The position numbers were made by a program, and so were the translations under genes. Under the pieces are notes generated by a model that searched no databases, was not told the DNA's origin, and worked only from the letters and a program-made list of their open reading frames with translations. From Teratosphaeria epicoccoides (lineage: Eukaryota; Ascomycota; Dothideomycetes; Mycosphaerellales; Teratosphaeriaceae): 64,000 nucleotides of DNA. The stretch is taken from positions 186,001 to 250,000 of the forward strand of contig JADDMT010000028.1 in the NCBI GenBank assembly GCA_021401465.1. The letters run 5' to 3'. Shown here one piece after another: positions 1 through 10,779 of the stretch (position 1 is the first letter of the stretch; each line of letters starts with the position of its first letter).

Positions 1-1344
1 ATTATACACGTGCGAGTGCCCGCAGAAATCCAGATCGACGCCGTACTCGTAGAACAGCGGTTCGAAGATTGTCGAGCAACTGGTGCAAATGCCTCCGGCG
101 CTGTTGTAGAAAGGTCTGTGGCCCGAAACGATGACCCAGGGGATCTTAGACCGGTCTACAGACTTAGGATCGTTCTCTAGCTAATTGAGCTGCTGGTTCA
201 TAAGGCCGAAGGGACCACTGAACTCCAGGCTTCCCTCATCTGGGCCCTGGAGACCATGTCCAAGGTCTGTCTCGGTGTCGATGGCGATGAACTACGAAGA
301 GATATGATGCTTCATGGCGGTCATGTTATTGATCTTCTCTCTACCTCTATCCTCCTTCATCCCCTTCAAAGAGTGTCTGTATATCTGCAAACTAGTCCGA
401 AATAGGTAAGGTGGGGAATAACCAGGTCTTCTCGCTACTCCTCTTCCTGAAGTGAGCCATGCCGTGGTCGTAGCTGTACCAGAAGTTCTCGAGGCCGCCG
501 GAACGTGCACTCGGCATTCTGAACCTATTCTGACGCCCGTGAAGTTCGTCTGACCCATTGGACAGATCTTTTCAGTGTAGGTGAACCCGATCGACTTGTC
601 TGTTGTACCGCCATTGTCGCAGTTGGCTTCGTGGTTACCCGGACTGACCAAGTATGGCTTGTACGACGTAATGTTGCTCAACTCGTGAAAGAAAGCATTA
701 TTGTCGTGCTCATAGACCGTCGGGTTCATGATCCGGGTGGTGTTTGGGAGGTACCTCTGGATTTCCTCCTAGAGTCACGCATCAGCGTAGGCGAGATCGC
801 CTGGGTGAACCATGGAGTCAAAATCGTCAAGACGTTCCGAGATAGACTGAATGGTCGTCTGAGCTCCGGGCTGAAGCGGGTTTGCAGCACCGACACCAGT
901 TGTGGAGCCAAGGCCCAGGGGGCCGAAAGTACCCATGTCGACAACCACTGCTACGGTGAACGGGGTCTTGTCTCCGACCCCCTTCCCGGTGGTGTAAGTG
1001 AATGGCTTGGACGCATTGGTGCCCTCGATGGTGTAGTAGTACGCAGTGTCCGGCTGCAGGCCAGTCAAGTTCACATGGTTGTTGTTCGTCAAGCTTGTGT
1101 TGTATGTGCTTGAGTCAGTCGAGGACACTGTGTATTCGAGAATATATGGAGTCTCGCCGTATTTGACGGTTAGGTTGCTGAGCTGATCGAATGTGTTCCA
1201 GGAAATCATCATGGCTGTCGGACCTGGGTAAGACATGCGCACTTGCGCTGGGTAGGTAGCGCTTGTAACATTTTCGTAGCCGTCATCGTACAGTTCTGCA
1301 GCCACAGTGTTCGCAAGCGCTAAAGCGAGACCTGAAGTCTTCAT
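1..1344 (-). pseudogene. Purple acid phosphatase (secreted), decayed and cut by the window edge
   Basis: The family is secreted fungal purple acid phosphatases, binuclear-metal phosphomonoesterases. Reading begins with a signal peptide (MKTSGLALALANTVAA), then a fibronectin-like N-terminal domain, the metal-site segments VDMGTFG and GDLAYAD, GNHEANCDNGG (about 630-605), a FWYSYDHGMAHF block, DTETDLGHG, SGHRPFYNS and finally CGHSHVYN at the left edge. The frame is broken: TGA and TAG lie two codons apart just after GDLAYADA (about 765-775) where the family has a YWLKEE-like stretch, one base is missing after TNFTG (about 525), and an in-frame TAG follows MNQQLN (about 180). A probable intron (about 300-450) has an AG acceptor before FIAIDTETD but no good donor. 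Several independent lesions argue for a pseudogene rather than missed introns. Only the part up to the last metal motif is inside the window. Confidence 0.85.
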
Positions 1345-1922
1345 CTTGCTGGAGGATAGAGGTCTATCGAGAGGAACGGTGCGTTGACTTGGGACATTGC
1401 GGGCATTGAGCGATAGAAATACCTACAGCCTTTCAGCGCTCTTTGATGTCAGGACTTGGCGAACGCCGATGGGGCTGCCCGACGCAGGCCTTGCAGGGAT
1501 GAGGGTGCCACCACACCTGAGAGCGTCGCTAAAGGTCAGCGGAAAAGAGAAGAATTTGTCGAAGCTAAAAAGTCATTGCTGATGCGTGATTTGCCGAGGG
1601 CTTGCCCACTCTGTCATTGCTTTGGCGCCTACTCCATCTGGCGAACATTTTCGCCTTCCGTGCCGCGGGGGCCGTGCCGGCCGAACAGTGATCAGCAAGG
1701 CAGGTGCGCACGTGCGCACTCTTCGAGACTCCCAGATACATGCAGAAGCTAGTGTCCAGAGCATGCCGAGGATTCTCGTCACCACTTACAGTGCTCACTG
1801 CCTTTTTGATTAATGCGAGAGCCACGCGCGAGCAAAAGGATGTGTTTGACTTCAGCAGCATACCTGTAGATCAGCTAGGGTGCTGTATATGTGCTGTGCA
1901 TACACTCGCGCACCTTGCTCCA
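1345..1922. other. Intergenic, no gene seen
   Basis: This lies between the start of the phosphatase pseudogene and the 3' end of ARPC2. Open frames here are short, overlap on both strands and resemble no family I know. It should hold the old phosphatase promoter and the ARPC2 terminator. Confidence 0.5.
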
Positions 1923-2992
1923 TCAGCCCTGCACCCTGAACGTCCTCCCACTTGCCGTCTTCCGCTCCTTGCTCTCCTGCTCCTCTGGTCTCGCTCTCCG
2001 TAGGACTTGCAGGAAATCTGCTGTCCGTCTTCGCATGCGCGAGTGGATATATGCCTTGGAGGCCTTGATATGGTAATGGAAATAGTCGCGGAAAGTCTGA
2101 ATATGGCTGATGACTTCTTCACGTCGTTGAGGTGTGAGGTGGCGCGGGAAGAGGACTGCTGTTGATCAGTGCTCTGCGAACAGTAAAGGATGAGGGGTCT
2201 TAGTCGACTTACCAAAAGTAATGTAACCGACGTCGCCCTTAGTGCCAGTCTGGAGACCAGGCTGCCCTTGGAGCTCTAAAGGTGGATCGTTCCTGAACAG
2301 CACCTGCGGAGCATTCTGTACACCACGCTTTCTCGCGTCCACGAACTCCTGCAGAAAGACCTTGCCATATACCCGGTCTGTCTCTTCCCGGAATACCGTC
2401 GAGAAGATGACAGTCACTCGGTCGTGGCTGGCCTTGATATAAATGGCCTCCTCTTCTCGGTAGTGAATTGCTCTCACTTCTCCGCCTTCTCGTACGCCCT
2501 GTGGTGCAGATTCTGTGGTGTATCCCCTCGCCTGCTCCTGCAGGTTTGCAAATTCATCAAAAGCCTGCTCGAAGGGTGCTGCCATCGCATTCCGCTTCAG
2601 CAAGCTCACGCGCCTTACAAGCTCATCTCTCTCATCTTGCGCAGCTGGTAATTGCTCCAGGTCGATGAGCACGCTGAAGTCGTAGCCGGATTCTGTCTGT
2701 GTGATGTACGGCCCATATTCTCGCTCAAGCACCTGCTGCGCGCCGTACTTGACGAGCTCAGGGAAGCACTTGATCTGGATCGAGATAAGGATCTGGGTCT
2801 TAACACTCGGTGTTGAGATGTGGAAGGTGACATTGTCGAAGTCCGAGACGATCTGGTCTATCGATGTCGGGGTAGAGCTGGACAGGTGTTAGCTGGGTCC
2901 GGTATCGAATGTTGCAGCATCTCGTACTCAGGCACAAAGCGGTCCCTCAGTAGAGACTCGATGAGCACATTCTGGTAATCAAGGAGGAGCAT
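1923..2992 (-). CDS. ARC35: Arp2/3 complex subunit 2 (p34/ARPC2)
   Basis: This is the p34 core subunit that with ARPC4 forms the scaffold of the Arp2/3 complex, which nucleates branched actin at cortical patches. I read three exons: 2992-2928, 2877-2213 and 2155-1923, giving 320 residues, the usual size. The protein starts [15 protein letters not shown] and carries [27 protein letters not shown], the central [19 protein letters not shown] segment and the C-terminal [20 protein letters not shown] helix typical of the family. Intron 1 (50 nt) has a GCTAAC branch motif and ends CCAG; intron 2 (57 nt) starts GTAAGT. Both joins restore a single frame with no loss of conserved sequence. It is divergent from the transporter gene that starts 480 bp away. 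Nothing looks damaged. Confidence 0.95.
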
Positions 2993-3471
2993 TGTGGCGC
3001 TTGAGTCAGTTGAGCGACGTGCTCGTTGATGAGTCTCCCGTTTACTGGCCTAGCGCTCACGGTGTAGAGTGTCTCAAGTGATTTGTGCCTGATCAACAAG
3101 TCCAATGCGACTGCCTTGAACTTGTGCGTAATGCCTGTCCGAAGCGTGCCCCACTTTTAGTGCGGCTGCTCCTGGTTCTCTTCCAACTGCCTCAACACAT
3201 GCACGAGTATCGCGCTTTGCTCACAAAATCCATAAACCCCAACAATTGCAGTGAGCATTGGCCTGCTGATCGTGCAGCACCACGACACGGCAACAATTAT
3301 GTCTATAAAGTTGCAAGCTTTTAGCCGTTGGCAGTGGCGTCAATCCTGTCAGGCAATAATGCATCTGAAGATTTGGAACGCTCTTCTTCTGCATCCCAGC
3401 TAGTAGTATTCATTCCATCTTCTTTAGACTATCAAGTAGTCTAGAGCCTCGCCAGGTTGCTGCTAATCGAT
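2993..3471. promoter_or_regulatory. Divergent intergenic region, ARPC2 and DHA1 transporter
   Basis: The two genes point away from each other, so both promoters must lie here. I see no TATA box I would stand behind and no recognised operator. Confidence 0.4.
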
Positions 3472-5004
3472 ATGGCTTTGGCACGCGATGAAGAAAGGAG
3501 ACCACTCCTGCTGCAACACCATCCAAGTGTCGACAACGGACCCCAAGAAGAGACTGTCCAATTCGAGGGAAACGATTCAGGCAATCCACGTCTGTGGCCA
3601 AAGATATGGAAATCCGCGATCGTGCTCCAGATCTTCTTCCTTGCTTTGGTCTGTCCGATGGCATCATCGATATTTGCTCCTGCTGCGGCAAAGATCGCAG
3701 ACACCTTCGGCACTTCCATCCAGCTTGTCAACATAGGCCAGACGACCTTTGTTATCATGCTGGGACTTGGACCATTGTTGCTAGCACCCATGTCCGAGAC
3801 CTTTGGAAGACGGCCTGTGTTCTTGACAAATCTGGCAGTATTCACGGTCTCACAGATACCGATCGCTCTGGCGCCAAATGTTGCAACGTTTGTCGTCTTC
3901 AGAACTCTCTCAGGACTTTGTGGAAGTGTCGGCGTAGCAAATGGTGGAGGGGCCATCAGCGACATGTTCGAGACCCACGAACGGGCTATGGTCCTCGGGT
4001 TGTATCTGATAGCGCCTCTGCTTGGACCGAGTCTTGGTCCTTTTATCGGAGGATTGGTTTCTGACACACTGGGATGGCGGTGGATCTTCTGGGTCCTGCT
4101 CATTCTTGCTGCTATCGTCACAACGGTGTGCTACGTCTTCCTCTACGAAACTAATCCCGTGGTACTCTTGCGACAGCGCAAGAAGGAGCTGGAGCGGCAG
4201 AATACAGGCAAGAATTACACAGTCAAAGGTGTGCCCGATCAGCCGATGATACAAAGGATGGCGACGAATTCAACTCGTGCCCTACGTATCTTGACCACCC
4301 AGCCAGTCGTCCTTACAATGTCGACATATCAGGCCCTCATTTTTTCCTCCATGTACAGCCTCTACTCGGAATATGACACGATCTTCGCAGGAGGCAGTCC
4401 ACGACAGCCGACGCCTTACCACTTCAGTACTACAGTAATCGGGCTTCTCTACTCGGGCCCATGTATCGGTTTCATCTTGACCGCCGTCATTGTGGTTCTG
4501 TACATCGACAAGGTGTATACATACTACTCAAAGAAGAATGACGACGACGGAAAGCCCGAGTACCGCCTCCCTCTGGCCAATATCGGCGCCATATGCCTGC
4601 CGATAAGCCTCTTCTGGTTTGGATGGTCAGTCGATCAGGGTCATCCCTGGCCTGTGCCTTGGGCGGCGACATTACTGTTTGGAGCGGCTCAAGTCTCGAT
4701 CTTCAACACCTGTCAGACATACTATATCGATGCATTTGAAAGTCAGGCTGCATCCGCAGTGGCGGCTGGGGCGAGTTTGAGGAGTCTAGTTGGTGGCATG
4801 GTGCCACTGTTTGTAAGTGGATTGTTTGAAAAGCTGGTAAGTTCACCCTGGGAGAGACGTTGGTGTAACGAGGCTAATTCGTGTTAGGGCTATGGACTGG
4901 GCATGTCTGTGTTTGCCATTTTGAGTCTCGTACTGATGCCTGCGCCGCTATTCTTCCAGTGGTACGGAGAGACGATACGGGAGAAGTTTCCCTTCGAAAA
5001 TTAG
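3472..5004 (+). CDS. MFS transporter, DHA1 (drug:H+ antiporter) type
   Basis: This is a 12-helix plasma-membrane proton antiporter of the fungal polyamine/drug DHA1 group. Exon 1 is 3472-4836 and exon 2 is 4888-5004, giving 493 residues. The 51-nt intron (GTAAGT..GGCTAAT..TTAG) joins GLFEKL to GYGLGMSVFA and so completes the last helix. Visible hallmarks are NPRLWPKIWKS before helix 1 (about 38-48), the loop 2-3 motif A as MSETFGRRP (about 107-115), RTLSGLCGSVGVANGGGAISDMF in helices 4-5 and the motif-C-like LIAPLLGPSLGPFIGG. The frame is also open for five codons before the chosen ATG, but that stretch starts at TTG; the ATG of MALARDEER is the first good start. Substrate cannot be told from sequence. 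Confidence 0.9.
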
Positions 5005-5309
5005 ACAACGTGCTCCAGAGTGGATCGTTAATGCCAAGCTGTCTTCACAAGCAGTTGCTTCGCCGAAGAGTGAGCTATGTAACCTTGATGCCGCGACCAT
5101 ATTATAATACTGTGCGGCCACAGCCGGCCTGAAGTATGCGATCGTGCTCCCACCTTGATATGTAAAGAGTAGGCGATCTGATCTCAAATGTCTCTTGTCC
5201 ATGATTTACGGGCCGACAGAAATGCCTAAATTCTGCTAAAGCCTAAAGCCGAGCTTGTATCAAAAAGTTCGAGTCGCAACGTCGAAAACATTCCTCGGTC
5301 GCAAACATC

Positions 5310-8216
5310 ATGGTTCGATCATACCGAAAGTACGAGCCGTCACATTCGTTCGGCACCGTTTGTACCGCTTCCTCCAACGCACTCTGGACTCCATCGACCC
5401 CTTCGTCGCGGGCAGCCGGAACAGGCGCAGGCCGAGCATACGTTGGCGCAAACGAGGATGTGCTATGTTGGGATGTGAAGACGAGTGAATTGCTCTCGCG
5501 ATGGCATGATAGAGACAACAGGAGTGAATTGACATACCTTGCGCAATGTGCCGCACAGCCTGATCTGTTTGCGGCTGGATATAATGACGGCAGCATTCGA
5601 ATATGGGACCAGGTGACCGGGCAGGTCGTTGTGCGCTTTGATGGGCATCGGAGCGCTGTGACGCAGCTGGTGTTTGATCTGGAGGGTGGAAGATTAGTTT
5701 CGGGCTCAAGAGATACGGATTTGTTTGTGTGGGATCTGGTTGGAGAACGGGCGGAGTTCAGGCTTCGGGGACACAAGGACCAGATCACGGGACTCGCTCT
5801 TCTGAAAACCCGACCTCGGTCTGGTGGCAACGAAGAGAGTGCGGACTTGGTGACGGAGCAAGCGCCGGAGGAGAAGTACCTGATTAGTACTTCGAAAGAT
5901 GCGCTGATCAAGTTGTGGGACTTGAGAAGTCCGCATTGCGTGGAGACTCATGTGGCGCAAACCAATGGCGAATGCTGGGCTCTTGGACTGTCTGCTGATG
6001 GCTCGGGCTGTATCACGGCCGGCAACGAGGGCGAGCTCAAAGTCTGGGATATTCACCTAGAGGCGTTGGTTGACCTTGATAGCATCAGCGCTGACGGCAA
6101 GAAAGGCGACATTCTTGTCAGCAGAGGTACTTTGAATCGGCAAGGGAAAGATCGAACCATCGGTGTTCAATTTCATCCAAAGCAAGACTATGTTGCAATA
6201 CACGGATCCGAGAAGGCTATCGAGATATGGCGGATGCGGGCAGCAGAGGATGTACATCGACATTTGCAGCGCAAGCGAAGAAGACGAAGGGAAAAGGCTG
6301 CTGCTACTGGCGAGACCTTGCCACCGCAAAGTGAGGACAAGCTCGGCATACCCGAAGTTGGAGATGTCTTTGTGCCATACGTGATCTTACGGACAGGTGG
6401 TAAGGCGCGATCCGTGGCATGGAATATGGGCACTGGCTCAAGAAAGACTCTGCAACTTCTCGTGGGCACGACGAATAACCAACTCGAATCCTACAGTCTC
6501 ACATCATATCGCACGCAGCAGAACGTCGCATCAAAGGACGCAGCTCCCGAGTACAATCGTTCTTTAGCCGTCGATCTACCTGGCCACCGCACCGACATTC
6601 GCACGCTCGCACTATCAAGTGATGACCGCATGTTAGCTTCGGCATCGGCAGGTCAACTCAAGATCTGGAATCTGAAGACTCGCTCATGTCTGCGAACTCT
6701 CGACTGCGGGCAAGCACTTTGCTCAGCTTTTTTACCAGGTGACAGAATAGTATTGCTGGGTACCAAGTCTGGAGATTTAGAAATGTATGATATCAGCACC
6801 AGCACTCTGATCGAGAGTATACAGGCGCACGAAGGGCAGGCTATCTGGACGCTAACTGTTCATCCCGATGGCCGCTCAGTGGCCACGGGTTCTGCCGACA
6901 AGTCGGCCAAGTTCTGGAGATTCGACATAGTAGATGAGGAGATACCTGGAACGCGGAGGACAACCCAGCGACTGAAGCTCACTCAGACTCGCCAGCTTAA
7001 GCTTTCTGACGACATCTTGTCTTTGTGCTTCAGCCCTGATAATCGCTTGATTGCTGTTGCAACGCTTGACAATACTGTCAAGATCTTCTTCACAGACAGT
7101 CTGAAGCTCTTCCTGACGCTGTTTGGGCACAAGCTTCCGGTCCTCAATCTTAGCATATCGTCAGACAGCAAGCTTATAGCGACTTGCTCCGCAGACAAGA
7201 ATGTGCGTGTCTGGGGTCTGGATTTTGGAGACTGCCATAAAGCATTCTTTGCTCATCAGGATTCGGTCATGACTGTGGGTTTCATACCACATCCAGTCGA
7301 GCGGCATGAGAACCACATCTTGTTTTCTGCCTCGAAAGATGGTGTGCTGAAATCATGGGACGGTGATAAGTTCGAGCAGATCCAGAAGCTTGAAGGTCAT
7401 CACGGCGAGATCTGGGCAATGGCTATATCACGGACCGGCGAAACGGTTGTGACAGCTTCTCATGATAAGTCTGTTCGCGTCTGGGAAGTTGGCGAGGACT
7501 TGGTCTTCATCGAAGAAGAGCGAGAAAAGGAGTTGGAAGAGATGTACGAGTCTACACTTGCTCAGAATCTCGACCGTGACCAACGTGAAGATGAGGAAGC
7601 GCAGCAGGATGAAGTGGCTGCAGCGGGGAAACAGACTATTGCCACCCTGACACACGGAGAAAAGGTCATGGAGGCACTGGAGCTGGGCATCATGGACCAC
7701 GAACTTATGCGGCAGTACAATCGGGACAAAGCTCGGAATCCCAAGCTGGCAGTCCCGCAACGCAATCCCCTATTCCTCGCCCTTGGAAGCATCAGCGCAG
7801 AACAACACATCCTCCGCACACTCCAAAAGATCCCCACGCCTGCCCTCAACGACGCCCTTCTCGTCCTACCTTTCAGCACCTTACCCAGTCTCTTCACCTT
7901 CATCACCATATTCCTGAAGCGGCGCATGGCGCCCGAGCTGAGCTGGAGAATCACATACTTCCTGCTGCAAGTGCATATGCAGCAGATTGTCGCTTCGCAG
8001 CAGCTGCGGCCGCTTCTGGAGGAGATACTGGCGGCTTATGAGGCGTGGCAGGAAGAGGAGAAGAGGATCCTTGGGTTCAATTTGGCCGGGTTAGAGATTA
8101 TGGGGAGGGATGCGAGGGAGGCGGAGGGTGTGGCGGGTGGTTATTTGGATGAGCCGGTGGTGGATGAGGTGGTGGATAAGGGGAGGAAGAAGAGGGCCTT
8201 TGCTAGTATAGCTTAG
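5310..8216 (+). CDS. DIP2: U3 snoRNP protein Utp12/Dip2 (WDR3), WD40 repeats
   Basis: This is a subunit of the UTP-B subcomplex of the small-subunit processome, acting in the nucleolus on 18S pre-rRNA. It is a single uninterrupted 968-residue frame, about the family's usual size (roughly 940 residues). It opens MVRSYRKYEPSHSFG and carries two sets of WD40 repeats, with blades such as HRSAVTQLVFD, GHKDQITGLALL, GHRTDIRTLALS, AHEGQAIWTLTVHPDGRS and GHHGEIWAMAISRTGET, ending in SHDKSVRVWEVGED. The C-terminal Utp12 domain (about 780-930) follows, with the helical SISAEQHILRTLQKIP and LFTFITIFLKRRMAPELSWR stretches. A basic stretch (KRRRRREKAA, about 325) interrupts the first propeller set, as in relatives. 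The 305-bp gap upstream holds no gene and should contain its promoter. Confidence 0.95.
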   Translation: MVRSYRKYEPSHSFGTVCTASSNALWTPSTPSSRAAGTGAGRAYVGANEDVLCWDVKTSELLSRWHDRDNRSELTYLAQCAAQPDLFAAGYNDGSIRIWDQVTGQVVVRFDGHRSAVTQLVFDLEGGRLVSGSRDTDLFVWDLVGERAEFRLRGHKDQITGLALLKTRPRSGGNEESADLVTEQAPEEKYLISTSKDALIKLWDLRSPHCVETHVAQTNGECWALGLSADGSGCITAGNEGELKVWDIHLEALVDLDSISADGKKGDILVSRGTLNRQGKDRTIGVQFHPKQDYVAIHGSEKAIEIWRMRAAEDVHRHLQRKRRRRREKAAATGETLPPQSEDKLGIPEVGDVFVPYVILRTGGKARSVAWNMGTGSRKTLQLLVGTTNNQLESYSLTSYRTQQNVASKDAAPEYNRSLAVDLPGHRTDIRTLALSSDDRMLASASAGQLKIWNLKTRSCLRTLDCGQALCSAFLPGDRIVLLGTKSGDLEMYDISTSTLIESIQAHEGQAIWTLTVHPDGRSVATGSADKSAKFWRFDIVDEEIPGTRRTTQRLKLTQTRQLKLSDDILSLCFSPDNRLIAVATLDNTVKIFFTDSLKLFLTLFGHKLPVLNLSISSDSKLIATCSADKNVRVWGLDFGDCHKAFFAHQDSVMTVGFIPHPVERHENHILFSASKDGVLKSWDGDKFEQIQKLEGHHGEIWAMAISRTGETVVTASHDKSVRVWEVGEDLVFIEEEREKELEEMYESTLAQNLDRDQREDEEAQQDEVAAAGKQTIATLTHGEKVMEALELGIMDHELMRQYNRDKARNPKLAVPQRNPLFLALGSISAEQHILRTLQKIPTPALNDALLVLPFSTLPSLFTFITIFLKRRMAPELSWRITYFLLQVHMQQIVASQQLRPLLEEILAAYEAWQEEEKRILGFNLAGLEIMGRDAREAEGVAGGYLDEPVVDEVVDKGRKKRAFASIA

Positions 8217-8455
8217 ATTGTGCAAGGCCCTGAATAATGCAGTCGGGTAGCTGCTGATGGTCAGAATGGCAATACGATCCATGTGAGACCCCGCGTCATG
8301 GGACCCGCTTTTCCAGGGAACCTCGCGTTGCGTGCCTTCCTGATGTTCCATCGCGCGTTCCGCCACCACAAGTACTCGCATCGAGTGTTTGATGTTTCGT
8401 GACCAAATCGTTGGACTTGGTCGCGGTCGCGCTGACGAAGGGTGGGGCTTGAAAA

Positions 8456-9244
8456 ATGAACGGCACAGCCAGCGGCCTCATCTACCTCTTCGGCGACAGC
8501 ATCACGCAACATGGCTACGATCAAAGCGCTGGCTTCGGATGGGTAGCCGCGCTCTCTCACGCATACTCTCGAAAGCTCACAGTCGTCAATGGAGGTCTCA
8601 GCGGATACAGCACCGACAAAGCTCTAGCAGTCCTCCCTCGAATATTTCCTCCACCAAGCCACAGCGAGATTCAGCTCTTCGCCGTTTTCTTTGGCGCAAA
8701 TGATTCTAGATTACCGAACACAACGCAGGCACCTCAGCATGTGCCATTAGACGAGTACAAGCAGAATCTGAGGAGTATCGTACGCCATGCTCAAGTCCGG
8801 GAGCATCAACCGAGGATTCTGCTCATCACGCCACCGCCGATCGATGAAGTCATGTGCGAGGCGGATGACAGGGCTAAGGGCATCAATCAGGTTCGACGAA
8901 AGGCGGAGGTCGTAGCATTGTATGCGCAAGGCGTACGGGATGTCGGGGATGAATTGGGCGTGGCAGTCCTGGATGTATGGACGACGTTCATGGAGCATGT
9001 GGGTTGGAAGCACAAGCGGCCTCTCATCGGGTCGAAGAATGTCGGGAGCAGTGAGTCCGGCTTAGCGTTTCTGTTAAAGGACGGCGTGCACTTGACCGCT
9101 GATGGGAATAGAGTGCTGTATGAAGCTTTCCTGAAGAAGGTGAGAGAGGAGTGGCCAGGGCTGGACCCGGATGCTATGCAGTTTGAACTGCCGCATTGGG
9201 CGCATGAGAAGGCGTGGGTAGGTGTTGATAAGCATGCGAGATGA
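8456..9244 (+). CDS. IAH1: SGNH/GDSL esterase, isoamyl acetate hydrolase (IAH1) type
   Basis: This is a serine esterase of the SGNH family that in yeast hydrolyses acetate esters such as isoamyl acetate. It is a single exon of 262 residues, close to the family's usual 240-260. Block I is FGDSITQHG (about 12-20, catalytic Ser in GDSI), the oxyanion Gly lies in VNGGLSGYST, the oxyanion Asn in FFGANDSRLP, and block V is DGVHLTADGN with the catalytic Asp and His. PPPIDE matches the usual middle segment of this subfamily. It lies 239 bp downstream of UTP12 in the same direction. No signal peptide is evident, so it is probably intracellular. Confidence 0.92.
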   Translation: MNGTASGLIYLFGDSITQHGYDQSAGFGWVAALSHAYSRKLTVVNGGLSGYSTDKALAVLPRIFPPPSHSEIQLFAVFFGANDSRLPNTTQAPQHVPLDEYKQNLRSIVRHAQVREHQPRILLITPPPIDEVMCEADDRAKGINQVRRKAEVVALYAQGVRDVGDELGVAVLDVWTTFMEHVGWKHKRPLIGSKNVGSSESGLAFLLKDGVHLTADGNRVLYEAFLKKVREEWPGLDPDAMQFELPHWAHEKAWVGVDKHAR

Positions 9245-10013
9245 AGTCTGGTGTTATGGACTCGATAGGAAAATCCATGATTCTTGATGATCGACTTTGC
9301 GCTATTGCTTAAAGTCTCAGCTGACATCCTGATGAACATCCCACCCACCTGGCGCAATGCACTGCACCGAGGAGTCATCAACCACATCGAGGAGCAGTTA
9401 GCCACACCATGGAGCAGGTGATCACTTTGAGAGCAGTCATTTGTTTGACGAAGAATTCACAACGCGTCCACAGCTAGTCAACCGCGTCAATCAGTCACCT
9501 CGCTAGTCGATCAGATGGAAACACTACATAGCTATTTCTGGGTGGGATGTCTCGATCGTCGGCTTGGTTACAGACCCTTTGCAAGATCGTACGAAATGGG
9601 GGTCCTTTTGCAAGGTTCGTGGGACAGATAGGACCACTTAGACCTTTACGATTGAGTTCCGTTAATCGCCACTCATTTAGCAGTCGGATCGCCTGTTCAT
9701 CAGGTAGACACTGCGGCTGCCTAAGATCCAGGCGGGTAAGCATGGTACTCCCAATTGCCGAGCCCGTATTAGACTTAACGTACGGAATCTACGGATGTGC
9801 AAACAGTCTGTATCATCGCGGGGGAAAACTTCGCTGGCTTGGCGGTCTCAGTGGAGTAAAGCGGTGATCATTGAAGCACAGTAGGCTGGGGCGAAACATG
9901 GCGTCTCAGCGCCAGTCATCTGATGATTGTCTGCGTGCTCGCTATGCATTTAAACTTAGGGCCTCACTCTTTTCCTAGAAAGGTTTCAGGCCATCGATTT
10001 GCACGACTTCACA
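9245..10013. other. Intergenic, no gene seen
   Basis: Only short unrelated frames occur. A patch near 9469-9512 is rich in AGTCA and GTCAA words, like patches near 41.1 kb and 60.2 kb. The promoter of the secreted cysteine-rich protein should lie at the right end. Confidence 0.4.
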
Positions 10014-10399
10014 ATGCTCTCCACACACATTTTTCTTGTCACGGCAACGCTTACTGCTGGCATCAAGGCTCAATGTGTTGGTCGGGCTTGGGTGAGCACC
10101 CAACCATAGTGATTTGCTCGTAGCGACACCACGCTGATCACTGCGCAACCACAGGCCTGTAGCACCGACAAGCGATATGTCGTAAGTATCGCGTTACGAT
10201 CCCCGGTTCCAAATGAGCGACGCAATGTGCTAACAGTCCCCTGATCTAGCTGAACTGCGACGAGAATTACATTGGGGTCGTCCGTTATAACTGCACTGCC
10301 GGGGGCGACTATTGTCAGTGCAGCACTCTGGGAACGCGTCCCAACGACTATGGTTACAAATGTCTGGACTTCTCGTCTTGGTCAGAATGCGGCACATAG
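10014..10399 (+). CDS. Small secreted cysteine-rich protein (84 residues, 8 Cys), three exons
   Basis: I do not recognise a family. The model is exons 10014-10091, 10155-10181 and 10250-10399, all phase 0. Introns of 63 and 68 nt start GTGAGC and GTAAGT and end ACAG and CTAG; the second has a GCTAAC branch motif. The product starts with a hydrophobic stretch (MLSTHIFLVTATLTAGIKA) that looks like a signal peptide, leaving about 65 mature residues. Cysteines fall at 21, 28, 38, 50, 57, 59, 73 and 82, an even number that suits four disulfides, with a YCQC pair in the middle. Size, secretion signal and cysteine content fit an apoplastic effector-like or antimicrobial-type protein, but that role is inference. 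It sits in a loose region between a housekeeping esterase and a decayed gene family. The middle exon (27 nt) is the weakest part of the model. Confidence 0.65.
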
Positions 10400-10779
10400 T
10401 CGTCAGGAGTTGAAGACAGTGGAGGGGCAGGGGCAGGATGGCATGGCCAGAAACCCGAGCGCGCACTGGATCCATCAGTCCACCAAGCGACCAAGTGATA
10501 GGCTGGTGGAGACATTACGAGCGCGCGGCCCAATTGGACAGCTTCTCTGCTATTGATCCTGGTGCTTAGCGGACGACTGAGTGGAACACGTCGACTTGAC
10601 CGCCGAATCGAGTCTGTAGCGCGTCTTTAAGTCATGAGAACAGCTTGTGTGAATCAATGTGTTCTTGTTGTCAACCTGTAGGCTTTTTGAACCTCGATTT
10701 CCTTCCACGATCAAGTCAGACAATTCCATCTTCCCTGCATTAAACCTCGCCCTCAGACCTCGACGCAATAACCAAACAA

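Noticed and set aside
631..1113. Plus-strand frame across the phosphatase
   Set aside because: It is the reverse-strand shadow of the conserved phosphatase motifs.
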